In this document: positions 25,509 through 35,570 of the stretch, piece after piece
Position numbering within the stretch: the stretch's first letter is position 1
How the letters are laid out: every line of letters begins with the position of its first letter
NCBI RefSeq assembly: GCF_016820535.1
Contig: NZ_JADHDY010000004.1
Span: 248,001-312,000, forward strand
Direction: 5' to 3'
DNA length: 64,000 nucleotides
Source: Sporosarcina beigongshangi
GTDB taxonomy: Bacteria; Actinomycetota; Actinomycetes; Actinomycetales; Micrococcaceae
Position numbers and translations under genes: made by a program
The notes under the pieces: model-generated
The model's input: only the letters and a program-made list of their open reading frames with translations
The model's database searches: none
What the model was told of the DNA's origin: nothing

Positions 25509-26678
25509 CTACTTCGAAGCGTTGGCGAGTTCGGCGGCCTTGTCGGCGCCCTCGTCCATCGTGGCGGCCAGGGTTACCAACGGGTGGTTCGCGTCGTTGA
25601 GAATGCGGCGGCCTTCTTCAACATTGTTGCCGTCGAGGCGGACAACGAGCGGCTTGTTGGCAGCTGCGCCGAGCTCGGCGAGTGCGCCAACAATGCCCTT
25701 TGCGACAGCGTCACAAGCGGTGATGCCACCGAAGACGTTGACAAAGACGCTCTTGACCTGGGGGTCGTTGAGGATGACGTCCAAACCAGCGGCCATGACC
25801 TCTGCGGATGCTCCACCACCAATGTCAAGGAAGTTGGCGGGCTTGACGCCGCCGTGGTTTTCGCCTGCGTAGGCAACAACATCCAACGTGGACATGACCA
25901 GGCCGGCACCGTTGCCGATAACGCCGACTTCGCCGTCGAGCTTGACGTAGTTCAAGTCCGCAGCCTTGGCCTTGGCCTCCAACGGGTCAGCTGCTGCAGC
26001 GTCTTCGAGCTCCAGGTGATGCGGGTGGCGGAAGTCAGCGTTCTCATCGAGTGAGACCTTGCCGTCCAGGGCGACGATGTCGCCGGCGCCGGTGCGAACC
26101 AGCGGGTTGACCTCAACGAGGGTGGCGTCTTCCTTCTTGAAGACGTCCCACAGCTTGATGATGGTGGCGGCGACCTTGGGTGCCAGCTCGGCGTTGAAGC
26201 CTGCGGCGGCGACGATTTCGTCGGCCTTGGCTGCGTCGATGCCGACAGCCGGGTCAACGGCAACGCGGGCCAGGGCCTCGGGGCGCTCGACTGCAAGCTC
26301 CTCGATCTCCATGCCGCCTTCCACCGAGCACATGGCCAGGTAGTTGCGGTTTGCGCGGTCCAGCAGCACGGAGAAGTAGAACTCCTCGGCGATGTCTGCA
26401 CCCTGGGCGATCATGACCGTGTTGACGGTGTGGCCCTTGATGTCCATGCCCAGGATGTCGGAAGCATATGCGAACGCCTCGTCAGCGTTCTTGGCTACCT
26501 TGACGCCGCCGGCCTTGCCGCGGCCACCGACCTTTACCTGTGCCTTGACGACGGTGACGCCGCCAATCTTCTCGGCTGCTGCCTTTGCTTCTTCAGGGGT
26601 GTGCGCCACGATGCCGGCCAACACGGGAACGCCGTGAGCCTCAAACATGTCGCGCGCCTGGTATTCAAACAGGTCCAC
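25509..26678 (-). CDS. sucC: Succinate-CoA ligase (ADP-forming), beta subunit
   Basis: A 389-residue ATP-grasp subunit. It starts [21 protein letters not shown] and has [16 protein letters not shown] (nucleotide-binding), VEVNPLV and [16 protein letters not shown]. Start GTG 26678 is preferred because AGAAGGA precedes it and the protein then begins as in the family; the frame extending to 26735 lacks family support. It is first in the sucCD operon and makes succinate plus ATP from succinyl-CoA. Confidence 0.96.
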   Translation of the reverse strand: MDLFEYQARDMFEAHGVPVLAGIVAHTPEEAKAAAEKIGGVTVVKAQVKVGGRGKAGGVKVAKNADEAFAYASDILGMDIKGHTVNTVMIAQGADIAEEFYFSVLLDRANRNYLAMCSVEGGMEIEELAVERPEALARVAVDPAVGIDAAKADEIVAAAGFNAELAPKVAATIIKLWDVFKKEDATLVEVNPLVRTGAGDIVALDGKVSLDENADFRHPHHLELEDAAAADPLEAKAKAADLNYVKLDGEVGVIGNGAGLVMSTLDVVAYAGENHGGVKPANFLDIGGGASAEVMAAGLDVILNDPQVKSVFVNVFGGITACDAVAKGIVGALAELGAAANKPLVVRLDGNNVEEGRRILNDANHPLVTLAATMDEGADKAAELANASK

Positions 26679-26738
26679 GGGTTTGTGTCCTTCTACGTCG
26701 AAGTAGTGATTTTGAGGGGCGTTGACCCCTTCCACACA

Positions 26739-27022
26739 TTACCGTCTCACAGCTAAAGCACATATTTGGCCATTGCACCACAGTCACAACTGGTTATTCA
26801 CCTCACACTCCGGCCCTTATGCCGTACGACGGCGTGACCTTCCTTGCATTTCCGACCCGCCGCGGGCTTGGCACATGCGCTTCGCCACGGACCAGCGATG
26901 CGCAGGTGTTCGAGTGGCGCAAGCGCCGAACCTTCGCAGGCGCATGGGCAAAGCCAACCGGGGACATGCTCCAAGGAGGCTCGTCCGGTGGCGCATGGTC
27001 AAGGCCGTTCGGGGCTGGCCAC
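26739..27022. other. Non-coding region upstream of sucC
   Basis: No convincing gene. The right part is rich in short GGCGCATGG / ATGCGC motifs in both orientations (for example 26939-26947 and 26990-26998) at irregular spacing. The sucC promoter should lie in the AT-richer part near 26750-26790. Several frames are open here but none has a start, binding site and family support. Confidence 0.5.
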
Positions 27023-27061
27023 GGGCATGCGCCGCACCGTGAATGTGTGCGGCGCATGCCC
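27023..27061 (-). terminator. 15-bp perfect hairpin after the surface protein gene
   Basis: GGGCATGCGCCGCAC (27023-27037) pairs perfectly with GTGCGGCGCATGCCC (27047-27061) around a 9-base loop. It begins 39 bases beyond the stop of the large surface-protein gene and is probably its terminator, although there is no T-run. Confidence 0.7.
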
Positions 27062-27100
27062 CAACTTTCCCACTGCGTCAGGCCGCAAGGGGAGCGACGG

Positions 27101-30100
27101 TCAGTGCCTGGCCCGGCGCCGGACCATGGCCAGGACCGCAATGCCGCCCAGGAGGGCGATGCCGCCGAGCGCCGGGATCCACACCGTTCCGCCGGAGCCT
27201 GTCCATGCCAGCCCTGCCTTGGCGGTCGGGCTGGGGATCGGTGTCGCCGTGGCCGGCGTTGACGCCGAGACGGTCGGTGCCGTGGCCGGCGGTGTTGAGG
27301 TTGCTGCTTGCGTCGGAGTGGACGTTGCCGTCTCCGTCGGTGTTTCCGTGGGCGTCTCCGTCGGGGTCGGTGATTCCGTTTCCGTCGGTGTTTCCGTGGG
27401 CGTCTCCGTCGGGGCCGGTGATTCCGTTTCCGTCGGTGTTTCCGTGGGCGTCTCCGTCGGGGCCGGTGATTCCGTTTCCGTCGGTGTTTCCGTCGGTGCC
27501 GGTGCGGCGGGGGCGATCACGAGGTCCAGGGAGTGGGTGCCCGTGGAACCCTGCGCATCCGTCACGATGACCTCAAAGCCGCTGCGTCCGTCCGTTTCCG
27601 GCGTTCCGCTCAACAGCCCGCTGGCGCTGAGTGAGAGTCCGCTCGGCAATGTCGAACCTGCTTCAAGGCTGAACGTGTAGGGGCCTGTGCCGCCGCTGGC
27701 CTTCAGTTGAGCGAAGTAGGCCCTGCCAGCCTGGCCGCCGGGTAGCCCGCCGTCAAGAAGCAGCGACGCCGACTGGACTTCGACCGTGTAGCTCACGCTG
27801 ACGGTTCCGGCATCCGCCATGGCAAGGGCCGACGGCTGCAATGCCCCGGCCTTGAACTGGGCGGGACCGGTGGGACCCGGCAGTCCGGTTGCCGCACTGC
27901 CGGCATCCGTGGCTGTCAGCGTGAAGCTGAAGCTGCCCACCGCCGTCGGGGTTCCCGTAATGAGCCCGGTGTCCGTGGCAAGGGACAGGCCCGTGGGCAG
28001 GGAGCCTGCCGTGAGCGCGAAACTGAACGGGCCGATCCCCCCGGACATGGACAACTGGGCCGAATAGGGTGTTCCTGCCGTGGGGACGGGCAGCTGGACC
28101 GGCCCCAAGGCCAGTGGCGCAGGTGCGATGAGCAGCGTGTAGCTCATGGTCCCCGGGAATCCTCCCGCATCGGTGGCCGTGACGGTGAAGGTCGTGCTGC
28201 CGTGCCCGGTGGGGGCGCCTGACAGCAGTCCGTCGGTGGAGAGCGTGATGCCGTCGGGCAGGGTTCCGGGAGCGACGGCGAATGCATATGGCGCTGTCCC
28301 GCCCTCGGCAGTCAGCTGCTGCGAGTACGGCGCACCCGTCTGTGCATCCGGTAGCGTGGCCGGATCAAGTCTGACGATAGGTGCCACGGTCAATGATCCC
28401 GTGACGTTACTGTGCGAACCGTAGACATCCGTCAGTGACACCGCCAGATCGTAGTGGCCGGCTGCGGTGGGGGCTCCAGTGATGAGTCCGTCGGCTGCCA
28501 ACGACAATCCCTCTGGCAGAGTTGCCGCGGGCTGCAGGGCGAAGGTATAGGGTCCTGTCCCACCACCGGCGGCCAGGGCTCCCGTGTAGTCGGAGCCCAC
28601 TTGGGCCTGCGGCAAACTGCCCACAAGGTGAAGTGGAAGCGAGGGAACCACCACGGTGTAGGAGCGGCTGGCGGGCTCAGGGCTCGCATCGCCTGCGGGA
28701 GCGGCATCGGAGGAAGTGACGGTAAAGCTGTAGCTGCCAACCGCGGACGGGATTCCCTCGATGAGTCCTGAATCAGCATCGAGAGTCAGGTCCGTGGGCA
28801 AGGCGCCCTCGGTGATGGTGTAGCTAACGTCGCCGTAACCACCCGTGGTGACCAGTTGCGCCGAATAATACTCACCAGCTGCCGGCTCCGGCAGGGTTTC
28901 CGGCCCCAAAACCAATGGTGCCGGTTGGGTGAACAAGCTGTAAACCCGCGACCCGGTGAAGCCAAGCTTGTCGGTGGCTGTGATTGTGAAGTTGCTGGTG
29001 CCGGGAACCATGGGTGCGCCGGCGAGCCTGCCCGCGGCATTCAGTGCCAATCCTGTCGGCAGTGAACCGCCGGACACGGCAAAGGCAAAAGGTGCCGTGC
29101 CTCCCGTTGCAACTGTGTCGACGGAGTAGCCGATCCCCACTTCGCCGTCCGGCAACGTGTCCGGCGTTATGGAGATGGCCGGTGCCGCAACATCAACAGT
29201 GAAGCTGGCGGTTGACTGCAGGGTTCGTGCATCCACCACCTTGATGCCCACGGTGAAAGCTCCCGCTACGGTCGGCGTTCCGCTGAGCAGGCCAGCTGGT
29301 GACAACGCCAGGCCCTCCGGGAGCGTGCCAGAAGCGATGGAGAAGACGTACGGTGCCACACCGGTGGCACCACTGAGCTGCTGGGAGTAGGCAAGCCCGG
29401 CCGTCCCACCGGGAACGGCGCCCGGGGTGACGGAGGGAAGCGTCGGTGCCGCCACGGTGAGGGTGTAGGTTATGGATGCGGAAACGGGGCCGGTGCCACC
29501 GCTGCTGTCTGTTGCCTCAACGGTGAAATTGGATGTTCCTGAAATAGTGGGAGTGCCGGTCAATTTGCCGTCGGAACCCAGCGACACCCCTGCAGGCAGG
29601 CTGCCGCTGACCACGGCATAACTGTAGGGGCCAACGCCGTTGCCGGCCGTCAGATCAACGGAGTAGGGACTGTATGCCGTTGCTCCGGGAATAGTTGCCG
29701 GGCCCACCGTGATGGCCGCCTTGGCGACAACCAGCGAGTACTCGACCAGGCTTTCACGCCCCCGGGAATCAGTGACCCCGATTCCCACGGGAAAAGTGCC
29801 GCTGGCCGCGGGAGTGCCTGAAATCAGCCCTTCATCACTCAAGCCAACACCCTTGGGCAGGGGTCCGGAGACAAGCTGAAATGAGAATGGCTCAACACCG
29901 CTGCCACCCGTTAATTGCTGCGAGTAGGGTTGCCCCGCCACACCGGCCGGCAAGGTTGCCGGAGAGATGCTGGGAAGTTGCAATGGATCAACGGTGCCCA
30001 TCATATACATGGACGCTGAATAGGGACCGGAGCCGGAGCTGCTGTCTTGGGCCCTGACCCAGAATCCATATGGCCCTGCAATGGTTGGCGTGCCCGACAC

Positions 30101-31300
30101 CGTTCCATCACTGGACATGGTGACACCCAGGGGCAGGGCACCACCAACAATGGAATATGTGTACGGTCCAGTGCCACCTACTGCCCAGATTACGCCTCTA
30201 ACCGGGTCAAGAACCGCCATGGTCCGATCGATCCAAAAACCAAAACCGAATTGAGGGTCATTCACCGCAAATTCAAACCCCCTCTCACCGGTGAAGCCAC
30301 CCGCGTCGGTTGACCTGATGGTGACGTTGAAGGGGCCGCCTGCTGTGGCTGTTCCGCCGAGGACTCCGGCTGCACTCAAACTCAACCCGGGAGGCAGGGC
30401 CCCCTCCGCAATAGCGTAGGTGTAAGGGGCGCTGCCCCCGGAGGAAGTGAGTGTCTGCGAGTAGGACACGCCAACATCCGCTTTCGGAAGGGTTTCTGGT
30501 TGGAGCACTATTGTGGGCCCCGCCACGTCAATCTGAAGCACACCGGCGGCGCTCATGCCTTGCGAGTCCACCACGGACACGCTCACCACGCTGACGCCGG
30601 CTGCCGTGGGCACTCCGGAAATGGTGCCATCAGGAGCGGAGGACAAGCCGGCCGGAAGGTTGGCCATGACGTAGCTGTAGGGTCCGGTCCCGCCGCTCGC
30701 CACGACTGCGCCGTCATACTCGCTGCCTACGACGCCGTCAGGCAGGGTCGAGGTGGCCAGCCGCAGCGGTTCCATCTGGGGTTCCAAGGCCGCCGTTCCT
30801 TGGCTGGCCGCAATGGAGACGCTTGCGCTGACTCCATTCCCTGGATCGTCGCTGGCCAACACCAAGTACCAAGGTGTGACTGGGGACCCGGCCGCTCCAA
30901 TGTCGCTGAAACCGAATGTGGTGGTTCTTGCCGCCCCGCCCGGTTGGCTCCACCCCGTGATGTAGCAATTGGCACCCGGGGATTCGGGCAGAAAGGCGCC
31001 CTGATAGATCATTCCGGTGGTGGCAGCAGAACTATTGATGGTCAGCGAGAAGTCCACCTGACCGCCGCCCCCGCCGTAGTCGAAGGGAATTTTCACCACG
31101 GTGTAGTGGGCCTGTGTACCAGAGGGTGAACAGGACCCCGGGTTCAGGCGCAGCGCCGTCGGCGAGGCCGAGGTGATCGTCACCGTTGAGGAGGCAGCCG
31201 CCGCCTGCGCAGGCAACGCGACAGCCCCCACCGAGGCAAAACATAAAAAGAAGGCTAAGAAAACGCCTATGACGGAGGTGGAGCGGGGACGCGAGACCAT
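27101..31300 (-). CDS. Large repeat surface protein with Ig-like domains and LAXTG sortase anchor
   Basis: A ~1399-residue secreted protein. The N-terminus is a signal peptide (SVIGVFLAFFLCFASVGAVALPAQA). After a ~150-residue beta-rich head come about a dozen ~85-residue Ig-like (He_PIG/cadherin-like) modules, each with a pattern like LPDGVVGxxYxxxxxxxGGTGPYxFxxxxGxLPxGLxLxxxGxLxGTPTxxG. Then a Pro/Thr/Glu linker (TETPTETESPAP units) and a sorting signal: LAWTG, hydrophobic helix WIPALGGIALLGGIAVLAM, tail VRRRARH. LAXTG is the class E sortase motif. Likely an adhesin or wall stalk. ATG 31300 follows TAGGA; ATG 31336 is an alternative. No sortase gene is in the window. Confidence 0.85.
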   Translation of the reverse strand: MVSRPRSTSVIGVFLAFFLCFASVGAVALPAQAAAASSTVTITSASPTALRLNPGSCSPSGTQAHYTVVKIPFDYGGGGGQVDFSLTINSSAATTGMIYQGAFLPESPGANCYITGWSQPGGAARTTTFGFSDIGAAGSPVTPWYLVLASDDPGNGVSASVSIAASQGTAALEPQMEPLRLATSTLPDGVVGSEYDGAVVASGGTGPYSYVMANLPAGLSSAPDGTISGVPTAAGVSVVSVSVVDSQGMSAAGVLQIDVAGPTIVLQPETLPKADVGVSYSQTLTSSGGSAPYTYAIAEGALPPGLSLSAAGVLGGTATAGGPFNVTIRSTDAGGFTGERGFEFAVNDPQFGFGFWIDRTMAVLDPVRGVIWAVGGTGPYTYSIVGGALPLGVTMSSDGTVSGTPTIAGPYGFWVRAQDSSSGSGPYSASMYMMGTVDPLQLPSISPATLPAGVAGQPYSQQLTGGSGVEPFSFQLVSGPLPKGVGLSDEGLISGTPAASGTFPVGIGVTDSRGRESLVEYSLVVAKAAITVGPATIPGATAYSPYSVDLTAGNGVGPYSYAVVSGSLPAGVSLGSDGKLTGTPTISGTSNFTVEATDSSGGTGPVSASITYTLTVAAPTLPSVTPGAVPGGTAGLAYSQQLSGATGVAPYVFSIASGTLPEGLALSPAGLLSGTPTVAGAFTVGIKVVDARTLQSTASFTVDVAAPAISITPDTLPDGEVGIGYSVDTVATGGTAPFAFAVSGGSLPTGLALNAAGRLAGAPMVPGTSNFTITATDKLGFTGSRVYSLFTQPAPLVLGPETLPEPAAGEYYSAQLVTTGGYGDVSYTITEGALPTDLTLDADSGLIEGIPSAVGSYSFTVTSSDAAPAGDASPEPASRSYTVVVPSLPLHLVGSLPQAQVGSDYTGALAAGGGTGPYTFALQPAATLPEGLSLAADGLITGAPTAAGHYDLAVSLTDVYGSHSNVTGSLTVAPIVRLDPATLPDAQTGAPYSQQLTAEGGTAPYAFAVAPGTLPDGITLSTDGLLSGAPTGHGSTTFTVTATDAGGFPGTMSYTLLIAPAPLALGPVQLPVPTAGTPYSAQLSMSGGIGPFSFALTAGSLPTGLSLATDTGLITGTPTAVGSFSFTLTATDAGSAATGLPGPTGPAQFKAGALQPSALAMADAGTVSVSYTVEVQSASLLLDGGLPGGQAGRAYFAQLKASGGTGPYTFSLEAGSTLPSGLSLSASGLLSGTPETDGRSGFEVIVTDAQGSTGTHSLDLVIAPAAPAPTETPTETESPAPTETPTETPTETESPAPTETPTETPTETESPTPTETPTETPTETATSTPTQAATSTPPATAPTVSASTPATATPIPSPTAKAGLAWTGSGGTVWIPALGGIALLGGIAVLAMVRRRARH
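27324..27500 (-). repeat. 48-bp tandem repeat coding for Pro/Thr/Glu linker
   Basis: A 48-base unit recurs with starts near 27324, 27372, 27420 and 27468 (last partial). It encodes a 16-residue repeat, TETPTETPTETESPAP, in the wall-spanning linker of the surface protein. Units are nearly identical at DNA level (one G-T versus G-C difference), so copy number should vary between strains without shifting the frame. Confidence 0.9.
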
Positions 31301-31379
31301 GACGTTCCTAGGGTTTATTCGGTTGTTTTCATCCAAGCTAAGCAGCTAGGCAACCCACAAACCCATAGACCTGGGTCCC

Positions 31380-33950
31380 CTATTCTTCCTTGACCAGCGG
31401 CGCGTAGCGCAGCAGCAGCCGCTTCTCGCCGATCTCAAACTTCACCTTGGCAACGGATTTGTCCCCGGCGCCGGTCACTTCCAGCACGGTGCCTGAGCCA
31501 AACGAGGTGTGGTTGACCCGGTCGCCCACGCTGACGGACACGACCTCCTTTTGCGGCTGCACCCGACCGGCCGTGTTCCGCGTGGAAATGCTGGGCGGCA
31601 ACAGCCCGGAATCGCGCCCTCCCACGGCAGTACCGGCCCCCCATGACGAGCCCGAGTAGCGGCTGGTGCCAAAACCGCCGCCCGACGGCGCCATGCGCGC
31701 GGTGCCTTCGCGCTTCCACTCGATGAGCTCCTGCGGCACCTCCTCGATGAACTGGCTGGCCGGGTTGTACTGGCTTTGGCCCCACATGCTGCGCACCTCG
31801 GACCGGGTGATGTACAGCCGTTCGCGCGCCCGCGTCAGCCCAACATAGGCCAGGCGCCGTTCCTCCGCCAGCTCCTTGGGATCCGTCGCGGAGCGTGAAT
31901 GCGGGAACAGGCCCTGCTCCATGCCGGTCAGGAACACGGCCGGGAACTCCAGCCCCTTGGCTGTGTGCAGTGTCATGAGCGTCACCACGCCGAGGCGCTT
32001 GGCTTCTTCCACCGCCGCGGCAGCCTCGGCCTCCGAGCCTCCCGGTGCATCCGGAATCTGGTCCGCGTCCGCCACGAGCGAGACCTGTTCCAGGAACTCC
32101 CCCAGCGTCCCTTCCGGGTTTTCCTGCCCAAATTCGCGCACGACGGCGACCAGTTCCGCCAGGTTTTCCACGCGCGACTCATCCTGCGGGTCCGACGAGG
32201 TACGCAGCGCCTCGAGGTAGCCGGACTGCTCCAGCACGGCTTCCAAGGCGGTCGCGGGGCTGGACGATGCGGCGATCTCGCCGAGGTCGGACATCATCTT
32301 GGCGAAGGTGTTTACGGCGTTGAGCGAGCGGGACGCGATGCCCGGGGCCTCCTCGGCGCGGGCCAGGGCTGCGGAAAAGGAGATCCGTTCCCGCTCGGCG
32401 AGGGCCGCGACGGCGCCTTCGGCGCGGTCGCCGATCCCCCGCTTGGGCTCATTCAGGATGCGGCGCAGGTTGACGTCGTCGTCCGGGTTGACCAGGGCGC
32501 GCAGGTAGGCGAGGGCGTCCTTGATTTCCTTGCGCTCGTAGAAGCGGGTGCCGCCCACCACGCGGTAGGGCAGGCCCACGCGGACCAGGATGTCCTCAAT
32601 GGCCCGCGACTGGGCGTTGGTGCGGTAGAAAATGGCGACGTCGCCGGGTCGGATGTCGCTTTCATCCTGCAGCCGGTCGATCTCCTTGGCGATGAAGCTG
32701 GCTTCGTCATGTTCGGATTCGGCCACGTAGCCGATGATCTTCTCGCCGTCGCCCTCGGCCGTCCACAAGCGCTTTTCGCGGCGGTTCGGGTTGCGGGAGA
32801 TGACGGCGTTGGCGGCGCTGAGGATGTTCTGGGTGGAGCGGTAGTTTTGCTCCAACTTGATGGTCTCGGCGCTGGGGTAGTCCTGTTCAAACTCCACGAT
32901 GTTGCGGATGTCGGCGCCGCGGAACGCGTAGATGGACTGGTCGGAGTCGCCCACAACCGTCAACTGGGCCGGCTCCACGCCGTCGTGCGCCTCAACGCCC
33001 ACGATTTCCTTCACCAGCGCGTACTGCGCGTGGTTGGTGTCCTGGTACTCGTCCACCAGGACGTGGCGGAAGCGGCGGCGGTAGTAGTCGGCAACGCCCG
33101 GGAAGGCCCGGAACATGTACACGGTCTGGGCGATGAGGTCGTCAAAGTCCATGGCGTTGGCCTGGCGCAGCCGCTGCGTGTACCCCTTGTACACCTCGGC
33201 CACGGCGGCGGCGAAGGGGTCGTTGAAGTTGGTGTTCATGGAGTTCTCGTCGTCGTCGATGAGCTCATTCTTCAACGAGGAGATCTTGTGCATGATGGAC
33301 TTCGGCGTGAACTTCTTCGGGTCCAGGTCCAGGCCCTTGGCCACGAGCGTGATCAGGCGCAGCGAGTCCGCGGAGTCGTAGATGGAGAAGTTGGAATTCA
33401 GCCCGATGACCTTCGCCTCGCGCCGCAGGATTCGCACGCACGAGGAGTGGAAGGTGGAGATCCACATGCTCTTGGCAGCGTCGCCGATCAACGCCTCGAT
33501 GCGCTCGCGCATCTCCGCCGCGGCCTTGTTGGTAAAGGTGATGGCCAGGATCTGGCCCGGGTGGGCCTGGCCCGTGGCCAGCAGGTAGGCGATCCGGTGG
33601 CTGAGCACCCGTGTCTTGCCGGAGCCGGCCCCTGCCACAATGAGCAGCGGTCCGCCCGTGTGCACCACGGCCGCCTCCTGCTGCGGGTTCATGCCCTGCA
33701 GCAGCGAGTCCGGATCCGGCCAGCGCCGGGCCGACGCCATGCCCAGGTCACCGAAACCGTCCCGTCCGGCACCGCCAAGGCCGCCGGACGGGACGCCCGG
33801 CACCGGCCCGCCCGCACCGAATTCAGGCATGTCCGCACCCGGATCGTCCTGGTCGAACGGCTGCCATGCGGGCAGCCCGGCACCTGCGCTCACAGGGGAG
33901 CCAGGGGCCGGCTTGGACTTTTCGGGGTAAGGGTCAAACAACATATCCAT
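31380..33950 (-). CDS. pcrA: ATP-dependent DNA helicase PcrA (UvrD/Rep family)
   Basis: An ~856-residue superfamily 1A 3'-5' helicase acting in repair and replication restart. Motifs in order: Q-motif region LQGMNPQQEAAV, Walker A VAGAGSGKTRVL, Ia AITFTNKAAAEMRER, II VDEYQDTN, III VVGDSDQSIYAFRGAD, IV EQNYRSTQNIL, V TLMTLHTAKGLEFPAVFLTG, VI RLAYVGLTRARERLY. The C-terminus has the Tudor-like RNA-polymerase-binding domain (VGDRVNHTSFGSGTVLEV). The N-terminus has an ~90-residue low-complexity extension before the Q motif. The start is ATG 33950, with 33983 possible. Confidence 0.94.
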   Translation of the reverse strand: MDMLFDPYPEKSKPAPGSPVSAGAGLPAWQPFDQDDPGADMPEFGAGGPVPGVPSGGLGGAGRDGFGDLGMASARRWPDPDSLLQGMNPQQEAAVVHTGGPLLIVAGAGSGKTRVLSHRIAYLLATGQAHPGQILAITFTNKAAAEMRERIEALIGDAAKSMWISTFHSSCVRILRREAKVIGLNSNFSIYDSADSLRLITLVAKGLDLDPKKFTPKSIMHKISSLKNELIDDDENSMNTNFNDPFAAAVAEVYKGYTQRLRQANAMDFDDLIAQTVYMFRAFPGVADYYRRRFRHVLVDEYQDTNHAQYALVKEIVGVEAHDGVEPAQLTVVGDSDQSIYAFRGADIRNIVEFEQDYPSAETIKLEQNYRSTQNILSAANAVISRNPNRREKRLWTAEGDGEKIIGYVAESEHDEASFIAKEIDRLQDESDIRPGDVAIFYRTNAQSRAIEDILVRVGLPYRVVGGTRFYERKEIKDALAYLRALVNPDDDVNLRRILNEPKRGIGDRAEGAVAALAERERISFSAALARAEEAPGIASRSLNAVNTFAKMMSDLGEIAASSSPATALEAVLEQSGYLEALRTSSDPQDESRVENLAELVAVVREFGQENPEGTLGEFLEQVSLVADADQIPDAPGGSEAEAAAAVEEAKRLGVVTLMTLHTAKGLEFPAVFLTGMEQGLFPHSRSATDPKELAEERRLAYVGLTRARERLYITRSEVRSMWGQSQYNPASQFIEEVPQELIEWKREGTARMAPSGGGFGTSRYSGSSWGAGTAVGGRDSGLLPPSISTRNTAGRVQPQKEVVSVSVGDRVNHTSFGSGTVLEVTGAGDKSVAKVKFEIGEKRLLLRYAPLVKEE

Positions 33951-34013
33951 GGTGACATCCAGTGTAGTTCGAGCTGCTGACAAGGTCCTGACCCTCCAGG
34001 ATTCACCCGCGCC

Positions 34014-34862
34014 TCAGCCCAGGACCCCCCGTCCAAGCGCCCCGGCCAGCTGCGCCACCGCGCCGGGGGCACCGGCAATGCACCAGTCCAGTCCGTTCAC
34101 GCGCACGACGGCGGTGTCCCCGCCTGCTGCTTCAACGATGCCCTTGCCGGGGAGCCAGTCCCAGGACGGCACGCTGTGTTGGAACCACACGCCCAGCTCC
34201 CCCTGCGCCACCCGGGACAGGTCGCAGGATCCCGAGCCCAGCATGCGCAGCGTGGCCGGCAGTTCGGCAGCCCGCTGCCACGGCACGGCGGCACGGGGCT
34301 GCGACAGCCAGCCCGGGTGGATGTAGGTGCCGGCCGCAAGCGTCTCCACGGACGCCGGGGCCAGGGGCGCCAGGTGCTGCCCGTTCAGCGACGCCGGTTC
34401 GGTGGTGCCGCCGAGCCACAGCTTGTCTTCCTCCGGTTGGAATACCGCGCCGAGAAGCACCTCAGCGTCGGCGGGCAGCTCCGCCGTCGCGCCTTCTTCT
34501 GCCGGGGGCACCGCAACCAGGGCGAGCGCCGTGCACCAGTAGGAGGAGCCGCTGGCAAAGTTGAAGGTGCCGTCAACGGGGTCGATGACCCACCAGCGCC
34601 CGGAGGTGCCGAGGTGCCCGGCCCCTTCCTCGCCCAGGATGGAGTCGTCGGGACGGGCGGCGCGCAGGGCGTCGAAAATGAGCCGCTCGGCCGCGAGGTC
34701 GGCCGCCGTGGCAAAGTCCGAGATGCCGCCCTTGAGGTGGCGGCCGGCAAGGAGTGCGGTGCGGCTTTCGGCGCGGATGGAGCGGGCCAGGGCACCGGCA
34801 TCGCGCAGGAGTGCCGCCGCCAATTCGGTGTCGGTGGGCGCTGGGGCGGGTTGTTGTGCCAT
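34014..34862 (-). CDS. Inositol-monophosphatase-family phosphatase
   Basis: A 282-residue Mg-dependent phosphatase. Metal motifs: ILGEEGAG, WVIDPVDGTFNFASG and SWDWLPGKGIVEAAGG (second-motif WDxxxG). The family includes inositol-1-phosphatase, histidinol-phosphatase HisN and fructose-1,6-bisphosphatases; actinobacterial HisN looks very similar, so the substrate is open. The gene is divergent from a membrane-protein gene whose promoter lies in the 32 bases between them. Confidence 0.85.
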   Translation of the reverse strand: MAQQPAPAPTDTELAAALLRDAGALARSIRAESRTALLAGRHLKGGISDFATAADLAAERLIFDALRAARPDDSILGEEGAGHLGTSGRWWVIDPVDGTFNFASGSSYWCTALALVAVPPAEEGATAELPADAEVLLGAVFQPEEDKLWLGGTTEPASLNGQHLAPLAPASVETLAAGTYIHPGWLSQPRAAVPWQRAAELPATLRMLGSGSCDLSRVAQGELGVWFQHSVPSWDWLPGKGIVEAAGGDTAVVRVNGLDWCIAGAPGAVAQLAGALGRGVLG

Positions 34863-34894
34863 GCCCCCAGCCTAATCTGGGCGATAATGGGGGC

Positions 34895-35521
34895 ATGGCT
34901 AAAACTCCCGCCCAGCGCGCCGCGAAACATGGCGCCGCTGCCACTCCGCCCAGCACACCCATCGTCAACGGCAGTACGCAGCGCACCCCGCAAAAGGCGC
35001 AGGGCAACGCGAACCTGATCTTGATTGCCGGGGCCGTGGCGAGCCTGTTCCTGTTTTGGTACTTCCACCTGCTCACGCTGAACCAGATGACTGACCTTTC
35101 CGGCGGGCTGGCCATGCCGCAGTCGATGGTGCTTGGTTTTGACGTCCCGTATGTGGAATCGCTGAGGGCCGCCATGGACGCCGACGCCCTGGGCCAGCTG
35201 AACTATGTGGGCAAGACTGCCGGAACCCTGTTCCCGCTTATTTTCGCCATCACCGCGCTGACGCTGATCGCCGCCAATGTGTCGAAGAAGGCGCTGCGCT
35301 GGGCACTGTGGGTGCTGCCGCTGGCGTTTGCCGGCATTTCCCTCTGGGCCAACGCCGCCGTGGATTCCATGCTTGGCGCAGAAACACTGGACCCCGGCGC
35401 CGTGTCCTTGGCGTCCGTGCTGGTCACGGCGTCCTGGATGCTGCTGATCGCCTCGCTGCTGGCCATCGGCGTGGCGCTGGTCCTGGGGCGCAAGAAGAAG
35501 GCCCCGCCCGCGGCGGCCTAG
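34895..35521 (+). CDS. Four-helix membrane protein, unknown
   Basis: A 208-residue protein: an N-terminal polar tail (MAKTPAQRAAKHGAAATPP), then four hydrophobic segments beginning LILIAGAVASLFLFWYF, TLFPLIFAITALTLIAANV, WALWVLPLAFAGISLWANAA and VTASWMLLIASLLAIGVALVL. A GATAAT -10-like hexamer ends only seven bases before the ATG, so the mRNA is probably leaderless or nearly so. No family recognised; no operon partner. Frames extending upstream to 34754 run through the opposite gene. Confidence 0.72.
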   Translation: MAKTPAQRAAKHGAAATPPSTPIVNGSTQRTPQKAQGNANLILIAGAVASLFLFWYFHLLTLNQMTDLSGGLAMPQSMVLGFDVPYVESLRAAMDADALGQLNYVGKTAGTLFPLIFAITALTLIAANVSKKALRWALWVLPLAFAGISLWANAAVDSMLGAETLDPGAVSLASVLVTASWMLLIASLLAIGVALVLGRKKKAPPAAA

Positions 35522-35570
35522 CGTGCCGCGTTTTTTGCTTGGTTGCCAATTCCGTTAGGCTTGGTGACGC

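Noticed and set aside
26819-27262. Open frames between sucC and the surface protein
   Set aside because: No ribosome binding site or family signal; they cross a strong terminator hairpin and the surface-protein 3' end.
27324-27500. Regular 48-bp repeats that could be taken for an intergenic satellite
   Set aside because: They are in frame inside the surface-protein gene and encode its TETPTETESPAP linker.
31899-33980. 693-aa open frame on the plus strand opposite pcrA
   Set aside because: Antisense shadow; the minus strand carries all helicase motifs in order.
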